Counted from the first letter of the stretch, positions 1 through 6,049 are shown. The stretch: DNA of 11,864 nucleotides from an uncultured Planctomycetaceae bacterium (GCA_937860165.1 CALMBE010000583.1:1-11864), one strand, 5' to 3'. Made by a program: numbers and translations. The notes: generated by a model not told the origin, from the sequence alone.

Positions 1-46
1 CCGGAGTACGAGCGTGGGCATGGCACCCCAAAATAACGCTCTGACA
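1..46 (-). repeat. 46-bp dispersed repeat, copy C
   Basis: The reverse complement of this stretch matches 10419-10464 at about 42 of 46 positions, and its first 33 bases match 10353-10385 with one mismatch. The shared core reads TTATTTTGGGGTGCCATGCC. It is inverted relative to the two copies near the other end of the window. No coding function is visible. It looks like a small non-autonomous dispersed repeat, cut by the window edge. Confidence 0.7.
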
Positions 47-54
47 GACCACTA

Positions 55-246
55 GTGCTTTGTCACATCAGAATTTTGGGGTTCGAGTCGACTGAAATCC
101 GGGGCAGGGCAAGAATTTTTCAACTTGCCAAGGCGACCGGTCTGAGAACAGTCGCCTTGGCAAGCAGATCAATCCCCGAACCGGGCACGCTACCGTTGCT
201 TGGGCTCGCGGGAGTGGCACTGCTGGGGTTTCTAGCGAAGCGCTAA
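55..246 (+). pseudogene. Orphan PEP-CTERM tail (63-codon remnant)
   Basis: The last 24 codons are a typical PEP-CTERM sorting signal: the motif IPEPGTLPLLG, a hydrophobic helix, then a basic end (AKR) and a TAA stop at 244-246. Such tails normally end long secreted proteins. Here the open frame only begins after a TAA at 34-36, the only candidate start is a GTG at 55 without a ribosome binding site, and there is no signal peptide. The middle is a perfect 14-bp inverted repeat (124-164), which suggests a hairpin element or a deletion joint, not a protein domain. The simplest reading is the severed 3' end of a lost PEP-CTERM gene. A very small expressed protein cannot be excluded. Confidence 0.5.
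124..164. repeat. Perfect 14-bp inverted repeat, 13-nt loop
   Basis: CTTGCCAAGGCGAC at 124-137 is the exact reverse complement of GTCGCCTTGGCAAG at 151-164. It lies immediately before the orphan PEP-CTERM tail. No T-run follows on either strand at terminator spacing, so it is listed as a repeat. Confidence 0.75.
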
Positions 247-259
247 ATCGGCCGGTCTC

Positions 260-335
260 TGTAGCTGGCCTCTGCGAGGCCGGTCGTTCGGATTTCCTCT
301 CTCCTCAAAGACCGAGGTCACAGACCTCAGCCACA
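260..335. repeat. Cruciform-type dispersed element, copy 1
   Basis: The ends TGTAGCTG (260-267) and CAGCCACA (328-335) pair apart from one mismatch. Inside are two further hairpins, GGCCTC-tgc-GAGGCC and GAGGTC-aca-GACCTC, which gives a three-way-junction fold. A second copy with the same plan lies at 3559-3623. The element sits between the orphan tail and hemH, within the presumed hemH leader or promoter region. Confidence 0.6.
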
Positions 336-362
336 AAACAGACCTCGGCACCTGGACGCAAC

Positions 363-391
363 TTGACACGCCAGGCTCGCTCTTCGACGAT
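363..391 (+). promoter_or_regulatory. Possible sigma70-type promoter for hemH
   Basis: TTGACA at 363-368 is a perfect -35 hexamer. After 17 bases comes GACGAT (386-391), a poor -10 with 3 of 6 consensus bases. It lies 41 bases before the hemH ATG. Chance occurrence is quite possible. Confidence 0.2.
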
Positions 392-432
392 TTGAGGACC
401 CCTCGGTTCCCCGCAATCCGGAATTCAAGCAC

Positions 433-1461
433 ATGCCCCAGCCTTACGACGCGATACTAGTTGTTTCCTTTGGCGGACCCGAGAGGCCCGACGAGGTGAT
501 GCCGTTTCTGGAAAACGTGCTGCGGGGCAAACCGGTACCCCGCGAGCGGATGCTCGAGGTTGCCGAGCACTACCAACACTTCGGCGGCATTAGCCCCATC
601 AACGAGCAGAATCGCCAATTGATCGCCGCTTTGGAAAAAGAACTGCGAACACATGGGCACACCCTGCCGATTTATTGGGGCAATCGCAATTGGCATCCGC
701 TGCTGGCCGACACGCTGCACAAAATGGCCGACGATGGGGTTCACCGGGCACTCACTTTCTTCACCAGTGCCTTCAGCAGCTACTCGGGGTGTCGGCAATA
801 CCGCGAGGACATCGCTCGGGCTCAGGAAGCGGTGGGCTCTCGTGCCCCGCAGGTCGACAAGCTGCGGGTGTTTTTTAACCATCCCGGGTTTGTCGAACCG
901 CTGATCGACTCGGTCTGTGCAAGTTTTTCTCGAATTCCCGAGGACCGCCACCAACAGACTCCGTTACTCTTCACGGCCCACAGTATTCCGATTGCGATGG
1001 AAGAGAACTGTCGCTACGTGGCCCAGCTGCGCGAGACCTGCCGGCTGATTGCCGAGGGCGTGGGGCACACCGATTGGGAATTGGTCTACCAAAGTCGCAG
1101 CGGTTCTCCCCATCAGCCGTGGCTCGAACCGGATGTGTGCGACCGCCTCGTCGAGCTGCACGAGTCGCGGGACTTCAAAGATTTGGTGTTGCTTCCCGTG
1201 GGGTTCATTTCGGACCACTTGGAAGTGCTGTTCGATATCGACACCGAGGCTCGGGCGTTGTGCGAGAAATTAGGAATCGAAATGCACCGTGCCGCGACGG
1301 TGGGGACCCATCCGAGATTCATCGAGATGATTCGGCTCTTGATCGAGGAACGATTCGCCGACTCGCCGACTCGTCTTGCCCTGGGCACACTTGGCCCCAG
1401 CCACGACCGTTGCCCCGAGGATTGCTGCCTCTATTCGCCCACTCGGCCACAGAATCTGTAG
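433..1461 (+). CDS. hemH: Ferrochelatase
   Basis: A 342-residue ferrochelatase, a usual length for bacterial HemH. It inserts Fe(II) into a porphyrin late in haem synthesis; whether the substrate is protoporphyrin IX or coproporphyrin III cannot be decided here. The N-terminus has the ILVVSFGGP strand-loop typical of the family. The metal-site histidine is in FTAHSIP (His183), and the conserved acid is in FISDHLEVLFDID (Glu264); I recall the same numbers for the Bacillus subtilis enzyme. Residue 13 is Phe where the coproporphyrin-type Bacillus enzyme has Tyr13. The C-terminus carries CPEDCC (Cys327, Cys331, Cys332). With Cys162 this gives four cysteines, placed much like the [2Fe-2S] ligands of some bacterial ferrochelatases; cluster binding is inference. 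The ATG at 433 begins at the conserved N-terminus, with no clear Shine-Dalgarno. No other haem gene is adjacent. Confidence 0.95.
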   Translation: MPQPYDAILVVSFGGPERPDEVMPFLENVLRGKPVPRERMLEVAEHYQHFGGISPINEQNRQLIAALEKELRTHGHTLPIYWGNRNWHPLLADTLHKMADDGVHRALTFFTSAFSSYSGCRQYREDIARAQEAVGSRAPQVDKLRVFFNHPGFVEPLIDSVCASFSRIPEDRHQQTPLLFTAHSIPIAMEENCRYVAQLRETCRLIAEGVGHTDWELVYQSRSGSPHQPWLEPDVCDRLVELHESRDFKDLVLLPVGFISDHLEVLFDIDTEARALCEKLGIEMHRAATVGTHPRFIEMIRLLIEERFADSPTRLALGTLGPSHDRCPEDCCLYSPTRPQNL

Positions 1462-1654
1462 CGGGTGTGAGCCGGGGCGTCCCCGCCCCCGGCTCCGCTT
1501 GGTGCGATTGCGAGGACTGTGCCGGTTCCGTTGCTTACTAATAGCATGGGCTCCCAGTCCATGCCTCTCAAGATTTCTCGCACGGCCCAGGGGGCCATGC
1601 TACGGTTTGAGGATGGGGTATTTTTCTTCCCAACCGTATCGGAGCAAATCCACG
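1462..1654. other. hemH-oxygenase spacer with short hairpins
   Basis: This 193-bp spacer holds a GC-rich hairpin (GAGCCGGGG at 1469-1477 with CCCCGGCTC at 1487-1495) and a smaller one (GCATGG at 1544-1549 with CCATGC at 1559-1564). Neither is followed by a T-run, so I do not call a terminator. They look like repeat material. GGAG at 1641-1644 is a plausible ribosome binding site for the ATG at 1655. Confidence 0.5.
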
Positions 1655-2620
1655 ATGAACTGCCAACCACTTTTGCAAAATTGGACCCCAGCACAAGCCG
1701 AGCGGATGAATACGGCAATCTTCGTGGCACAGCACCGACTCCACCAGTTGGAGCTGTTCCGGGATGAGCATCTCGTGGAAACCCTGGATCGCCATCCCCG
1801 CCGGGACCTGGGCATCAACACCATGGGTAGCGATCCGGTTCGACACACCGATTGGCAGGAAGGCCGCGCGGGCAATCTCACTGCCGAGCAGTTGCTCGCA
1901 GCCGCCAAGCAAGGTCGCGTGTGGCTCAATCTCCGTCGGGTAATGGATCACCACCCCGAGTATTGCGAATTGGTGAATCAACTTTACGAAGAACTCGAAG
2001 CCACCTGCCCCGGACTGGCGACTTACAATCGGTCCGCCAACCTGCTGATTTCCTCTCCCGAGGCGATTGTGTATTACCACCTCGATTGCCCCGTAAACAT
2101 GCTGTGGCACCTGCGTGGTTCCAAACGTGTCTGGGCCTATCCGCTCGAAGCCGGATTGGTATCCGACGAAACCATCGAAGGGGTGTTGTGCGGCGAGAAG
2201 TCCGAAGAACTGGAATTCCGCCCCGAGTGGGACGAGCTGGCCATCGCCCACGATTTGCAACCCGGCGAAATGATCACCTGGCCGCAGCACACACCGCATC
2301 GGGTGGTGAACACCGGCGGGGTGAATGTGTCGCTTTCGACCGAACACATGACCCGCCAGGCAGCCCGTCGCAACAATGTGTTTCTAGCCAACCGCCACTT
2401 CCGCGCAGTGCTTGGCGGAGAATTTCGCTCGACCGAGTTGCAGGGTTGGCGACCAGGCCTCAAAGAATTTACCCTGCGCGTCATGCGCCGCATTCCCGCG
2501 TTGGCACCTCAGCCACCCCAGGGATTCAAATACCCAATCAGTTTTGAAGTGGACCTCGAGGCCCCCAACTGCGTGCGTCCTGTTGCTGAGTCACGCGAGC
2601 CTAAGTTTGTACCGATGTAG
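1655..2620 (+). CDS. JmjC/cupin-like Fe(II)/2-oxoglutarate oxygenase
   Basis: A 321-residue protein with the cupin-like (JmjC/FIH-type) double-stranded beta-helix signature. YYHLD gives the HxD pair (His142, Asp144), then MLWHLRGSKRVWAYP is the strand that in this family follows the metal site. WPQHTPHRVVN supplies the distal histidine (most likely His215, 73 residues after the first, close to the spacing in FIH). These would form the 2-His-1-carboxylate iron site of a 2-oxoglutarate-dependent hydroxylase; the substrate is unknown. No signal peptide is seen, so it is probably cytoplasmic. The frame stays open upstream to 1376, but those codons read as Arg/Pro-rich repeat DNA. The ATG at 1655 with GGAG 10 bases before it is preferred. 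The last 28 codons have a diverged relative at 3420-3539. Confidence 0.8.
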   Translation: MNCQPLLQNWTPAQAERMNTAIFVAQHRLHQLELFRDEHLVETLDRHPRRDLGINTMGSDPVRHTDWQEGRAGNLTAEQLLAAAKQGRVWLNLRRVMDHHPEYCELVNQLYEELEATCPGLATYNRSANLLISSPEAIVYYHLDCPVNMLWHLRGSKRVWAYPLEAGLVSDETIEGVLCGEKSEELEFRPEWDELAIAHDLQPGEMITWPQHTPHRVVNTGGVNVSLSTEHMTRQAARRNNVFLANRHFRAVLGGEFRSTELQGWRPGLKEFTLRVMRRIPALAPQPPQGFKYPISFEVDLEAPNCVRPVAESREPKFVPM

Positions 2621-2642
2621 GAATCGAAATTTCGCCGAACGC

Positions 2643-3137
2643 CTATCCTTTTTTCTGCCGTTCACGCTCCTCGCGCAGCGTCTCTAGTTCTGCGATGGCT
2701 TCAAAATCCTTGGGCCTCCCAGCGGCGCGCTTGAGCTCAATGAGCTTGTCTAGAGTAACGCATTGACATGGGTATCCGGCGAGTTGGAACTGCTCGGAGT
2801 AGGGTAAGAGTTGTTCATAGTTGCCGCCTCCAGGGACTTCGCCGAGCAAGTCGATGTCACCGAGCTGCGTGGTAAGTGTAAAATTCAATCCCGAGCGAAG
2901 AGTGGCTTGGTCAAACTGAAACGGCAAACCGGGCGGGGCTCCGCGCAGATAAGGATGGCTGGATTGAAGTGCAGAGACCAGTCGGTCCATGTTGTCGTCG
3001 GACCTCGAATAAACAAAATCTATGTCAACGGTCGAACGCAAGGATCCGTGTGCAGTGGCTGCCCACCCCCCAATAAGAATGCAGTGGACTCCGTGTTCCT
3101 CAAAGAGGGGAAGAAACGCCTCGAGCAAAGATGACAT
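2643..3137 (-). CDS. Nucleotidyltransferase-fold protein (TA- or AbiEii-like)
   Basis: A 164-residue protein with the minimal polymerase-beta-type nucleotidyltransferase pattern. IGGWAATAHGS (Gly23, Gly24) is followed by RSTVDIDF with metal-binding Asp38 and Asp40, and LGDIDLLGEV supplies a third carboxylate (Asp94 or Asp96). The YEQLLPYSE segment and the late LDKLIELKRAAGRPKDFEAI helix are typical of small stand-alone members found as toxin-antitoxin or abortive-infection toxins. It should transfer a nucleotide to an unknown target. It lies 3 bp downstream of the 66-residue gene at 3141-3341, so the two form one operon, the usual arrangement of such modules. A housekeeping nucleotidyltransferase role is possible. 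Toxin function is inferred from family and context only. Confidence 0.75.
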   Translation of the reverse strand: MSSLLEAFLPLFEEHGVHCILIGGWAATAHGSLRSTVDIDFVYSRSDDNMDRLVSALQSSHPYLRGAPPGLPFQFDQATLRSGLNFTLTTQLGDIDLLGEVPGGGNYEQLLPYSEQFQLAGYPCQCVTLDKLIELKRAAGRPKDFEAIAELETLREERERQKKG

Positions 3138-3140
3138 CTT

Positions 3141-3341
3141 CTAACTTTCCTTGGCGGACTTCTGAAGAGTTCCTCGCATGGCAGCCTGCTGCCGGAGAAA
3201 TTCGCTGAATTTTTCGACTCTTTGGGAGGGAGTCAATTTCAAATTCTGGCGGAGCAAAGTGCGATCAACGTCTTTCTTATACAGCTCGATAATCAGATCG
3301 ATTGAGGAAATCTCCTGGGCTCGTTCTTGCTCTCCAGACAT
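3141..3341 (-). CDS. Small helical partner of the nucleotidyltransferase
   Basis: A 66-residue charged, probably all-helical protein. The recognisable core is IDLIIELYKKDVDRTLLRQN followed by LKLTPSQRVEKFSEFLRQ, a pattern I associate with small hypothetical genes directly upstream of nucleotidyltransferase genes. There is no DNA-binding motif I can name. Its TAG stop is 3 bp from the ATG of the nucleotidyltransferase, so it is first in a two-gene operon and would be the antitoxin or specificity partner if this is a TA-like module. The start has no clear ribosome binding site. No function beyond this is claimed. Confidence 0.65.
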   Translation of the reverse strand: MSGEQERAQEISSIDLIIELYKKDVDRTLLRQNLKLTPSQRVEKFSEFLRQQAAMRGTLQKSAKES

Positions 3342-3419
3342 GCTTGTTTCCGCTTTGTACTTAATGCAATCTCACGGGGGAATTTTGCTTCTACAACATC
3401 ATTGTAGTCCAGCAGTCGG

Positions 3420-3539
3420 ATGTCGGCTATCCGGCCTCAAAAAGGCCCAGGGCCGATCAGTTTTGAAGTGGACCTCAACGCACCAAATTGTGTTCGGCAA
3501 TTGTCGGACTCCGAGCACCGCGCAGCTGTTCTCGCCTGA
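3420..3539 (+). pseudogene. 3' remnant of a second cupin-like oxygenase gene
   Basis: The frame ending at TGA 3537-3539 encodes PISFEVDLNAPNCVRQ, which matches PISFEVDLEAPNCVRP at the end of the oxygenase at 1655-2620. Weaker similarity (RPQKGPG against PPQGFKY) extends a few codons upstream. The first 21 bases (3456-3476) are identical to those in the intact gene. After that the differences fall mainly at third codon positions (GCC/GCA, CCC/CCA, AAC/AAT, TGC/TGT), as in two copies that diverged under selection for protein. The rest of the gene is absent. This is a severed paralogue 3' end, now separated from the intact gene by the nucleotidyltransferase pair. Confidence 0.65.
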
Positions 3540-3558
3540 GAGAAAATTGAAAAGCCCG

Positions 3559-3623
3559 TGTGGCTGGCCTCTGTGAGGCCGGACTTTTTGCCGCTGCATC
3601 CTGGGTCACAGACCCCAGCCACA
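3559..3623. repeat. Cruciform-type dispersed element, copy 2
   Basis: TGTGGCTG (3559-3566) pairs perfectly with CAGCCACA (3616-3623). Inside are the hairpins GGCCTC-tgt-GAGGCC and GGGTC-aca-GACCC. The plan and most of the stem sequence are those of 260-335; the central spacer differs in sequence and length. It ends 21 bp before the stop of the minus-strand gene at 3645. No T-run is seen, so I do not call it a terminator, though it could act on RNA as a 3' structure. A partial copy (GGGGTCTGTGACCCA) is at about 4919-4933. Confidence 0.65.
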
Positions 3624-3644
3624 GGCAAACCGCAGCCGCCAAGC

Positions 3645-4130
3645 CTAATTCGCAAACTTCGGCTCTTCGACCATGCCAATTCGCTCGGCTGGGCGATCCA
3701 GGAGGGGTCCCACGCGATCGGCAAAGGACTTGGCGTCGACATAACCTTCCATGAAGTCCAGCACTTCGCCCTCGGGAGAAATCAGCAGCGAAGACGGATA
3801 GCCGCGGATACCCAATTTCTTGATGAGCCCGGCGTAGTCGTCCGAATGCGCCATCACCGACTCGGTACGCCCCCGGAGCATTTGCTGAACACCTCGATGA
3901 CTGTAAGTGTCGGCGATCATCTTGCGGCAGAATGTACAGTTCTCGGAAGTGAACATCACGAGTAGAGGCCGTTTCTTGGCGATTGCAGACTTCCAGGCTT
4001 CTTCCACAGTCGAGTGGTCGAACACCCCCTCGGGCGCGACACCCGTGCGTTGGTTAGTTTGCCCAGCAACGGCGTTGCCCGTGACCAACAAGAAAATAAT
4101 TAGACTCGTGAAGTGCAACAAATATTTCAT
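3645..4130 (-). CDS. Exported thioredoxin-like protein (CTFC)
   Basis: A 161-residue protein with a signal peptide (Lys2, hydrophobic 3-18, likely cleavage after AVA around residue 22). A thioredoxin-like fold follows: strand LLVMFTS, active-site ENCTFCRKM (Cys65, Cys68), and GIRGYPSSLLI with the cis-proline at 112. It would be a periplasmic or surface thiol oxidoreductase; the partner is unknown. It shares EGYVDA and the surrounding pattern near its C-terminus with the gene at 4185-4733, 54 bp upstream, so the two are tandem paralogues and probably co-transcribed. No clear ribosome binding site precedes the ATG at 4130. Reductive or isomerase activity cannot be told apart from sequence alone. 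Confidence 0.8.
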   Translation of the reverse strand: MKYLLHFTSLIIFLLVTGNAVAGQTNQRTGVAPEGVFDHSTVEEAWKSAIAKKRPLLVMFTSENCTFCRKMIADTYSHRGVQQMLRGRTESVMAHSDDYAGLIKKLGIRGYPSSLLISPEGEVLDFMEGYVDAKSFADRVGPLLDRPAERIGMVEEPKFAN

Positions 4131-4184
4131 GTGTGACTCGAATTGGGAAAGGATAAAACCGCATAGGATTCGCAGGGCCCTAGC

Positions 4185-4733
4185 TCAACGAGTCTGAGTG
4201 ACTCCGTGAGCCGCCGCGATTCCAAGTTCAAGCCGATGCCTGAGGGTATTGGCATCCACATAACCTTCAATCACGGCCAGGACTCGATTATTCGACCCCA
4301 CAAGTACTGTCGTGGGATACCACTTCACATGCAGCTTCGAGATCAATGTCGCGTGTGTGTAGCGCCCAACTTGCAGGGTCTCGAAGGAATCGCTCACCAA
4401 TTCCGACATCCCGGGAGACACGAACGTCTCATCCAGCATTTTCGTGCAGTGTGGGCATTGGGGCATCGACACATATACCAGGATCGGGCGATTACTCACT
4501 TGAGCCGCGGTCCAGGCCGCCGGATAACTCGTGTGCTGAAACAGGGGGCGAGCCACGGTCGTGTGAGTGGGCTCAGGGGCGATGGTTGGTGACTCAGGGT
4601 GTTCGACGGATGTCGTCACGATCGACGCATCTTCGGTCGATTCCAGTGGTTCTTCGCTCCAACAGATCGAAACAGGATAAACAAGGGTTGCCAGTGCCAA
4701 CCACCGCGATGTCCGAGCGAGCGACTTTTCCAC
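4185..4733 (-). CDS. Exported thioredoxin-like protein (CPHC)
   Basis: A 182-residue protein with a positively charged start and a hydrophobic stretch (residues 11-24) ending in Cys24-Trp-Ser, probably a signal peptide or anchor. A Glu/Ser/Thr/Pro-rich linker runs from about 27 to 62. The thioredoxin-like domain has strand ILVYVSM, active site QCPHCTKM (Cys93, Cys96; the CPHC type of DsbA-like oxidants) and KWYPTTVLV with the cis-proline at 140. It shares the EGYVDA segment with its downstream neighbour at 3645. The GTG start at 4733 is fixed by GGAGGA at 4741-4746. The different active-site dipeptides (PH here, TF in the neighbour) suggest different redox potentials, possibly an oxidant and a partner acting on the same exported substrates; this is inference. 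Confidence 0.8.
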   Translation of the reverse strand: MEKSLARTSRWLALATLVYPVSICWSEEPLESTEDASIVTTSVEHPESPTIAPEPTHTTVARPLFQHTSYPAAWTAAQVSNRPILVYVSMPQCPHCTKMLDETFVSPGMSELVSDSFETLQVGRYTHATLISKLHVKWYPTTVLVGSNNRVLAVIEGYVDANTLRHRLELGIAAAHGVTQTR

Positions 4734-4740
4734 GCCGAGT

Positions 4741-4746
4741 TCCTCC
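4741..4746 (-). promoter_or_regulatory. Strong Shine-Dalgarno deciding a GTG start
   Basis: On the minus strand GGAGGA ends 7 bases before the GTG at 4733-4731. This is one of the best ribosome binding sites in the window and supports GTG initiation of the CPHC thioredoxin-like gene. Confidence 0.7.
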
Positions 4747-4961
4747 GTCGAAAGAACGGAACCACTTCTGTAACAGCTAACAAGACCTATCGGCGCTCGC
4801 TAGCACGGGCATGGGAGAGTTTTTTTTCCGAAGAAGAATCGCCACGACGGCTGTAGTTTAGCGGGCCAGCAAGATGCGAATCTTCGCTACAATCGGCTCC
4901 TCGAATCGTGTCGGTGCAGGGGTCTGTGACCCACGGGTTTTCGACCTCGGGAGACTCGAAC

Positions 4962-4987
4962 GGACTGGTCGCTTAAGCGACCAGTCC
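4962..4987. repeat. 26-bp perfect palindrome without loop
   Basis: GGACTGGTCGCTT is followed directly by its exact reverse complement, AAGCGACCAGTCC, centred on TTAA at 4973-4976. It lies 23 bp past the stop of the minus-strand gene at 5011. No T-run follows on either strand, so it is not a standard terminator. It may be an operator-like or recombination site or repeat material. The rest of the 4734-5010 spacer holds only a partial cruciform-type repeat near 4919-4933. Confidence 0.65.
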
Positions 4988-5010
4988 AGAAGCGGGACCA
5001 GTTACAGCCC

Positions 5011-5550
5011 TCATAGAGGCCTGCTACAAAGCTGCACCCCCACAAATCCAGCGTGGGCCTTCAGGCAGGTTTGCCGAAATGGTTCTGGATGGGGGACCCC
5101 CGAGAGGCGAAACGTCTCGACGGCCCCTTTGCGGAAGACCAGGTCTCCAGAGGGATACCACTCCTGCCCCGGCAACACTCGGACTTCGACCGTGTCGAAG
5201 CGATCGAGCGAAACACTCTGCTGTTCACTTCCCCCGAAGGCCTGTTCCACCAGCACGCGACGATTGGTGAGGCGGTAACGCCGACAGGCAGGATTGGGGA
5301 AGCCGAACAAGACAAACGGAAGCCGCGGAATCAGCATGTGAAAATAGACCGGCAGGATAAACGGTATCGACACGAGCGCCATCAGCCGCCCGACCGTGAT
5401 CGGCATGCCAAAGAGCGTGATGCCAATTCGATTGGCAAACCGCCGACCCCACCAGCGACCGTAGGCCGTCGCCCCCAAGGTCGGCCAAACCGTCATGATC
5501 GTTACTTCTTTTTCAGTCGCGGGGGAAACCCCGGCAATGGCAGTCGACAT
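5011..5550 (-). CDS. Membrane protein with bacterial PH-like domain
   Basis: A 179-residue protein. Residues 43-84 are strongly hydrophobic (ITLFGMPITVG, LMALVSIPFILPVYFHMLI, FVLFGF) and should form one or two membrane segments. They are followed by the bacterial PH (bPH2/YdbT-type) pattern: RYRLTNRRVLVEQ, a short loop, SVSLDRFDTVEVRVLPGQEW, then DLVFRKG and a closing helix with PEPFRQTCLKA. The family is usually membrane-associated and of poorly known function. The start at 5550 has only weak GG upstream; an internal ATG at 5496 (MTVWPTL) with AAGAAG before it would give 161 residues. No partner gene is adjacent. Confidence 0.7.
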   Translation of the reverse strand: MSTAIAGVSPATEKEVTIMTVWPTLGATAYGRWWGRRFANRIGITLFGMPITVGRLMALVSIPFILPVYFHMLIPRLPFVLFGFPNPACRRYRLTNRRVLVEQAFGGSEQQSVSLDRFDTVEVRVLPGQEWYPSGDLVFRKGAVETFRLSGVPHPEPFRQTCLKAHAGFVGVQLCSRPL

Positions 5551-5647
5551 CCTGAAATTCCACTCGTTTGACTTGGTCAGACTCGAAATCCGTAGACCGG
5601 CAGATTACCAGAATCGGGTCTAGCTGCCAAGCGGCGGCGAAGTCCCA

Positions 5648-5722
5648 GGCGAGCGGGGGACGTCAGTCCCCTGCAATCTTAACTCGCTGACCTCAACAGG
5701 GGACTCACGTCCCCCGCTCGCC
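5648..5722. repeat. 75-bp palindromic element, copy 1
   Basis: Twenty-six-base arms beginning GGCGAGCGGGGGACGT (5648-5673) and ending ACGTCCCCCGCTCGCC (5697-5722) are inverted repeats with a single mismatch at arm position 17. They enclose a 23-nt loop at 5674-5696. The second copy, at 8511-8585, has the same length and identical arms, but its loop is the reverse complement over 17 nt. It lies between the PH-domain gene and the module at 5816, about 14 bp upstream of a candidate promoter. Confidence 0.85.
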
Positions 5723-5735
5723 GATGACATTTGCC

Positions 5736-5765
5736 TTGCCTCACGGTACACGCCCTAGGTATGAT
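5736..5765 (+). promoter_or_regulatory. Candidate promoter of the two-gene TA-like module
   Basis: TTGCCT (5736-5741) and TATGAT (5760-5765) are spaced by 18 bp, and transcription would start near 5772, about 44 bases before the ATG at 5816. Both hexamers are fair matches to the sigma70 consensus. The palindromic element ends 13 bp upstream. Confidence 0.35.
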
Positions 5766-5815
5766 GAGAATGTTGGGATTAGGCCGCCTGACTGAACAGC
5801 AATTTGCGTCAACAC

Positions 5816-6037
5816 ATGGCAAATCATCCCAATAAACACATCCGTGAAGCGATTGAATATGCCCAAGAGCGGGGTTGGACGTTCACCAAAGCCACTGGCA
5901 GGGCCCATGTTTTCGGAACTTTGTGGTGTTCTCAAAGTAGCCGAGAGGGCTGTCGATTCCGAGTTTATTCGACCCCACGTAATCCTGAAGATCATGCTCG
6001 GCGCGCTCGCCGTGCGGTGGATAGTTGTCCCCATTGA
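5816..6037 (+). CDS. HicA-like small protein, first gene of a TA-like pair
   Basis: A 73-residue basic protein beginning MANHPNKHIREAIEYAQERG. The N-terminal half (helix, Gly-Trp-x-Phe, then TGRAHVFG) resembles the small double-stranded-RNA-binding-like fold of HicA toxins, with His in the GRAH position where HicA has its catalytic histidine. The second half (EGCRFRVYSTPRNPEDHARR) is characteristic of a widespread family of small proteins usually left as hypothetical. A TTG at 5804 would add four residues, but the ATG at 5816 fits the conserved start better. The TGA stop overlaps the Shine-Dalgarno of the next gene, so the two are translated as a unit. RNase or toxin activity is inference; I recognise the family pattern, not a proven function. 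Confidence 0.65.
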   Translation: MANHPNKHIREAIEYAQERGWTFTKATGRAHVFGTLWCSQSSREGCRFRVYSTPRNPEDHARRARRAVDSCPH

Positions 6038-6042
6038 AGGAG
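6037..6042 (+). promoter_or_regulatory. Ribosome binding site overlapping the upstream stop
   Basis: AAGGAG starts at the last base of the TGA stop of the 5816 gene and ends 7 bases before the ATG at 6050. It fixes that start and suggests coupled translation. Confidence 0.7.
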
Positions 6043-6049
6043 CAACCTG

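Noticed and set aside
75..110. tRNA-like GGTTCGAGTC segment
   Set aside because: It resembles a T-loop, but no acceptor, D or anticodon stems can be formed around it.
457..954. 165-codon frame on the minus strand
   Set aside because: Shadow of hemH, whose plus-strand translation is clearly ferrochelatase.
1469..1495. Terminator after hemH
   Set aside because: The GC-rich hairpin is not followed by T residues; it resembles repeat DNA found elsewhere in the window.
1376..1654. 93-codon upstream extension of the oxygenase gene
   Set aside because: It overlaps the end of hemH and then runs through hairpin repeats. The translation is Arg/Pro/Cys-rich and unlike the following domain. ATG 1655 with GGAG upstream is a better start.
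1568..2347. 259-codon frame on the minus strand
   Set aside because: It is the shadow of the oxygenase gene; the plus strand carries the HxD and distal His motifs, and the minus translation has no family signature.
4962..4987. Terminator of the PH-domain gene
   Set aside because: A perfect stem but no loop and no T-run on the minus strand after it.
5053..5571. 172-codon frame on the plus strand
   Set aside because: Shadow of the PH-domain gene; Arg/Pro/His-rich with no recognisable fold.
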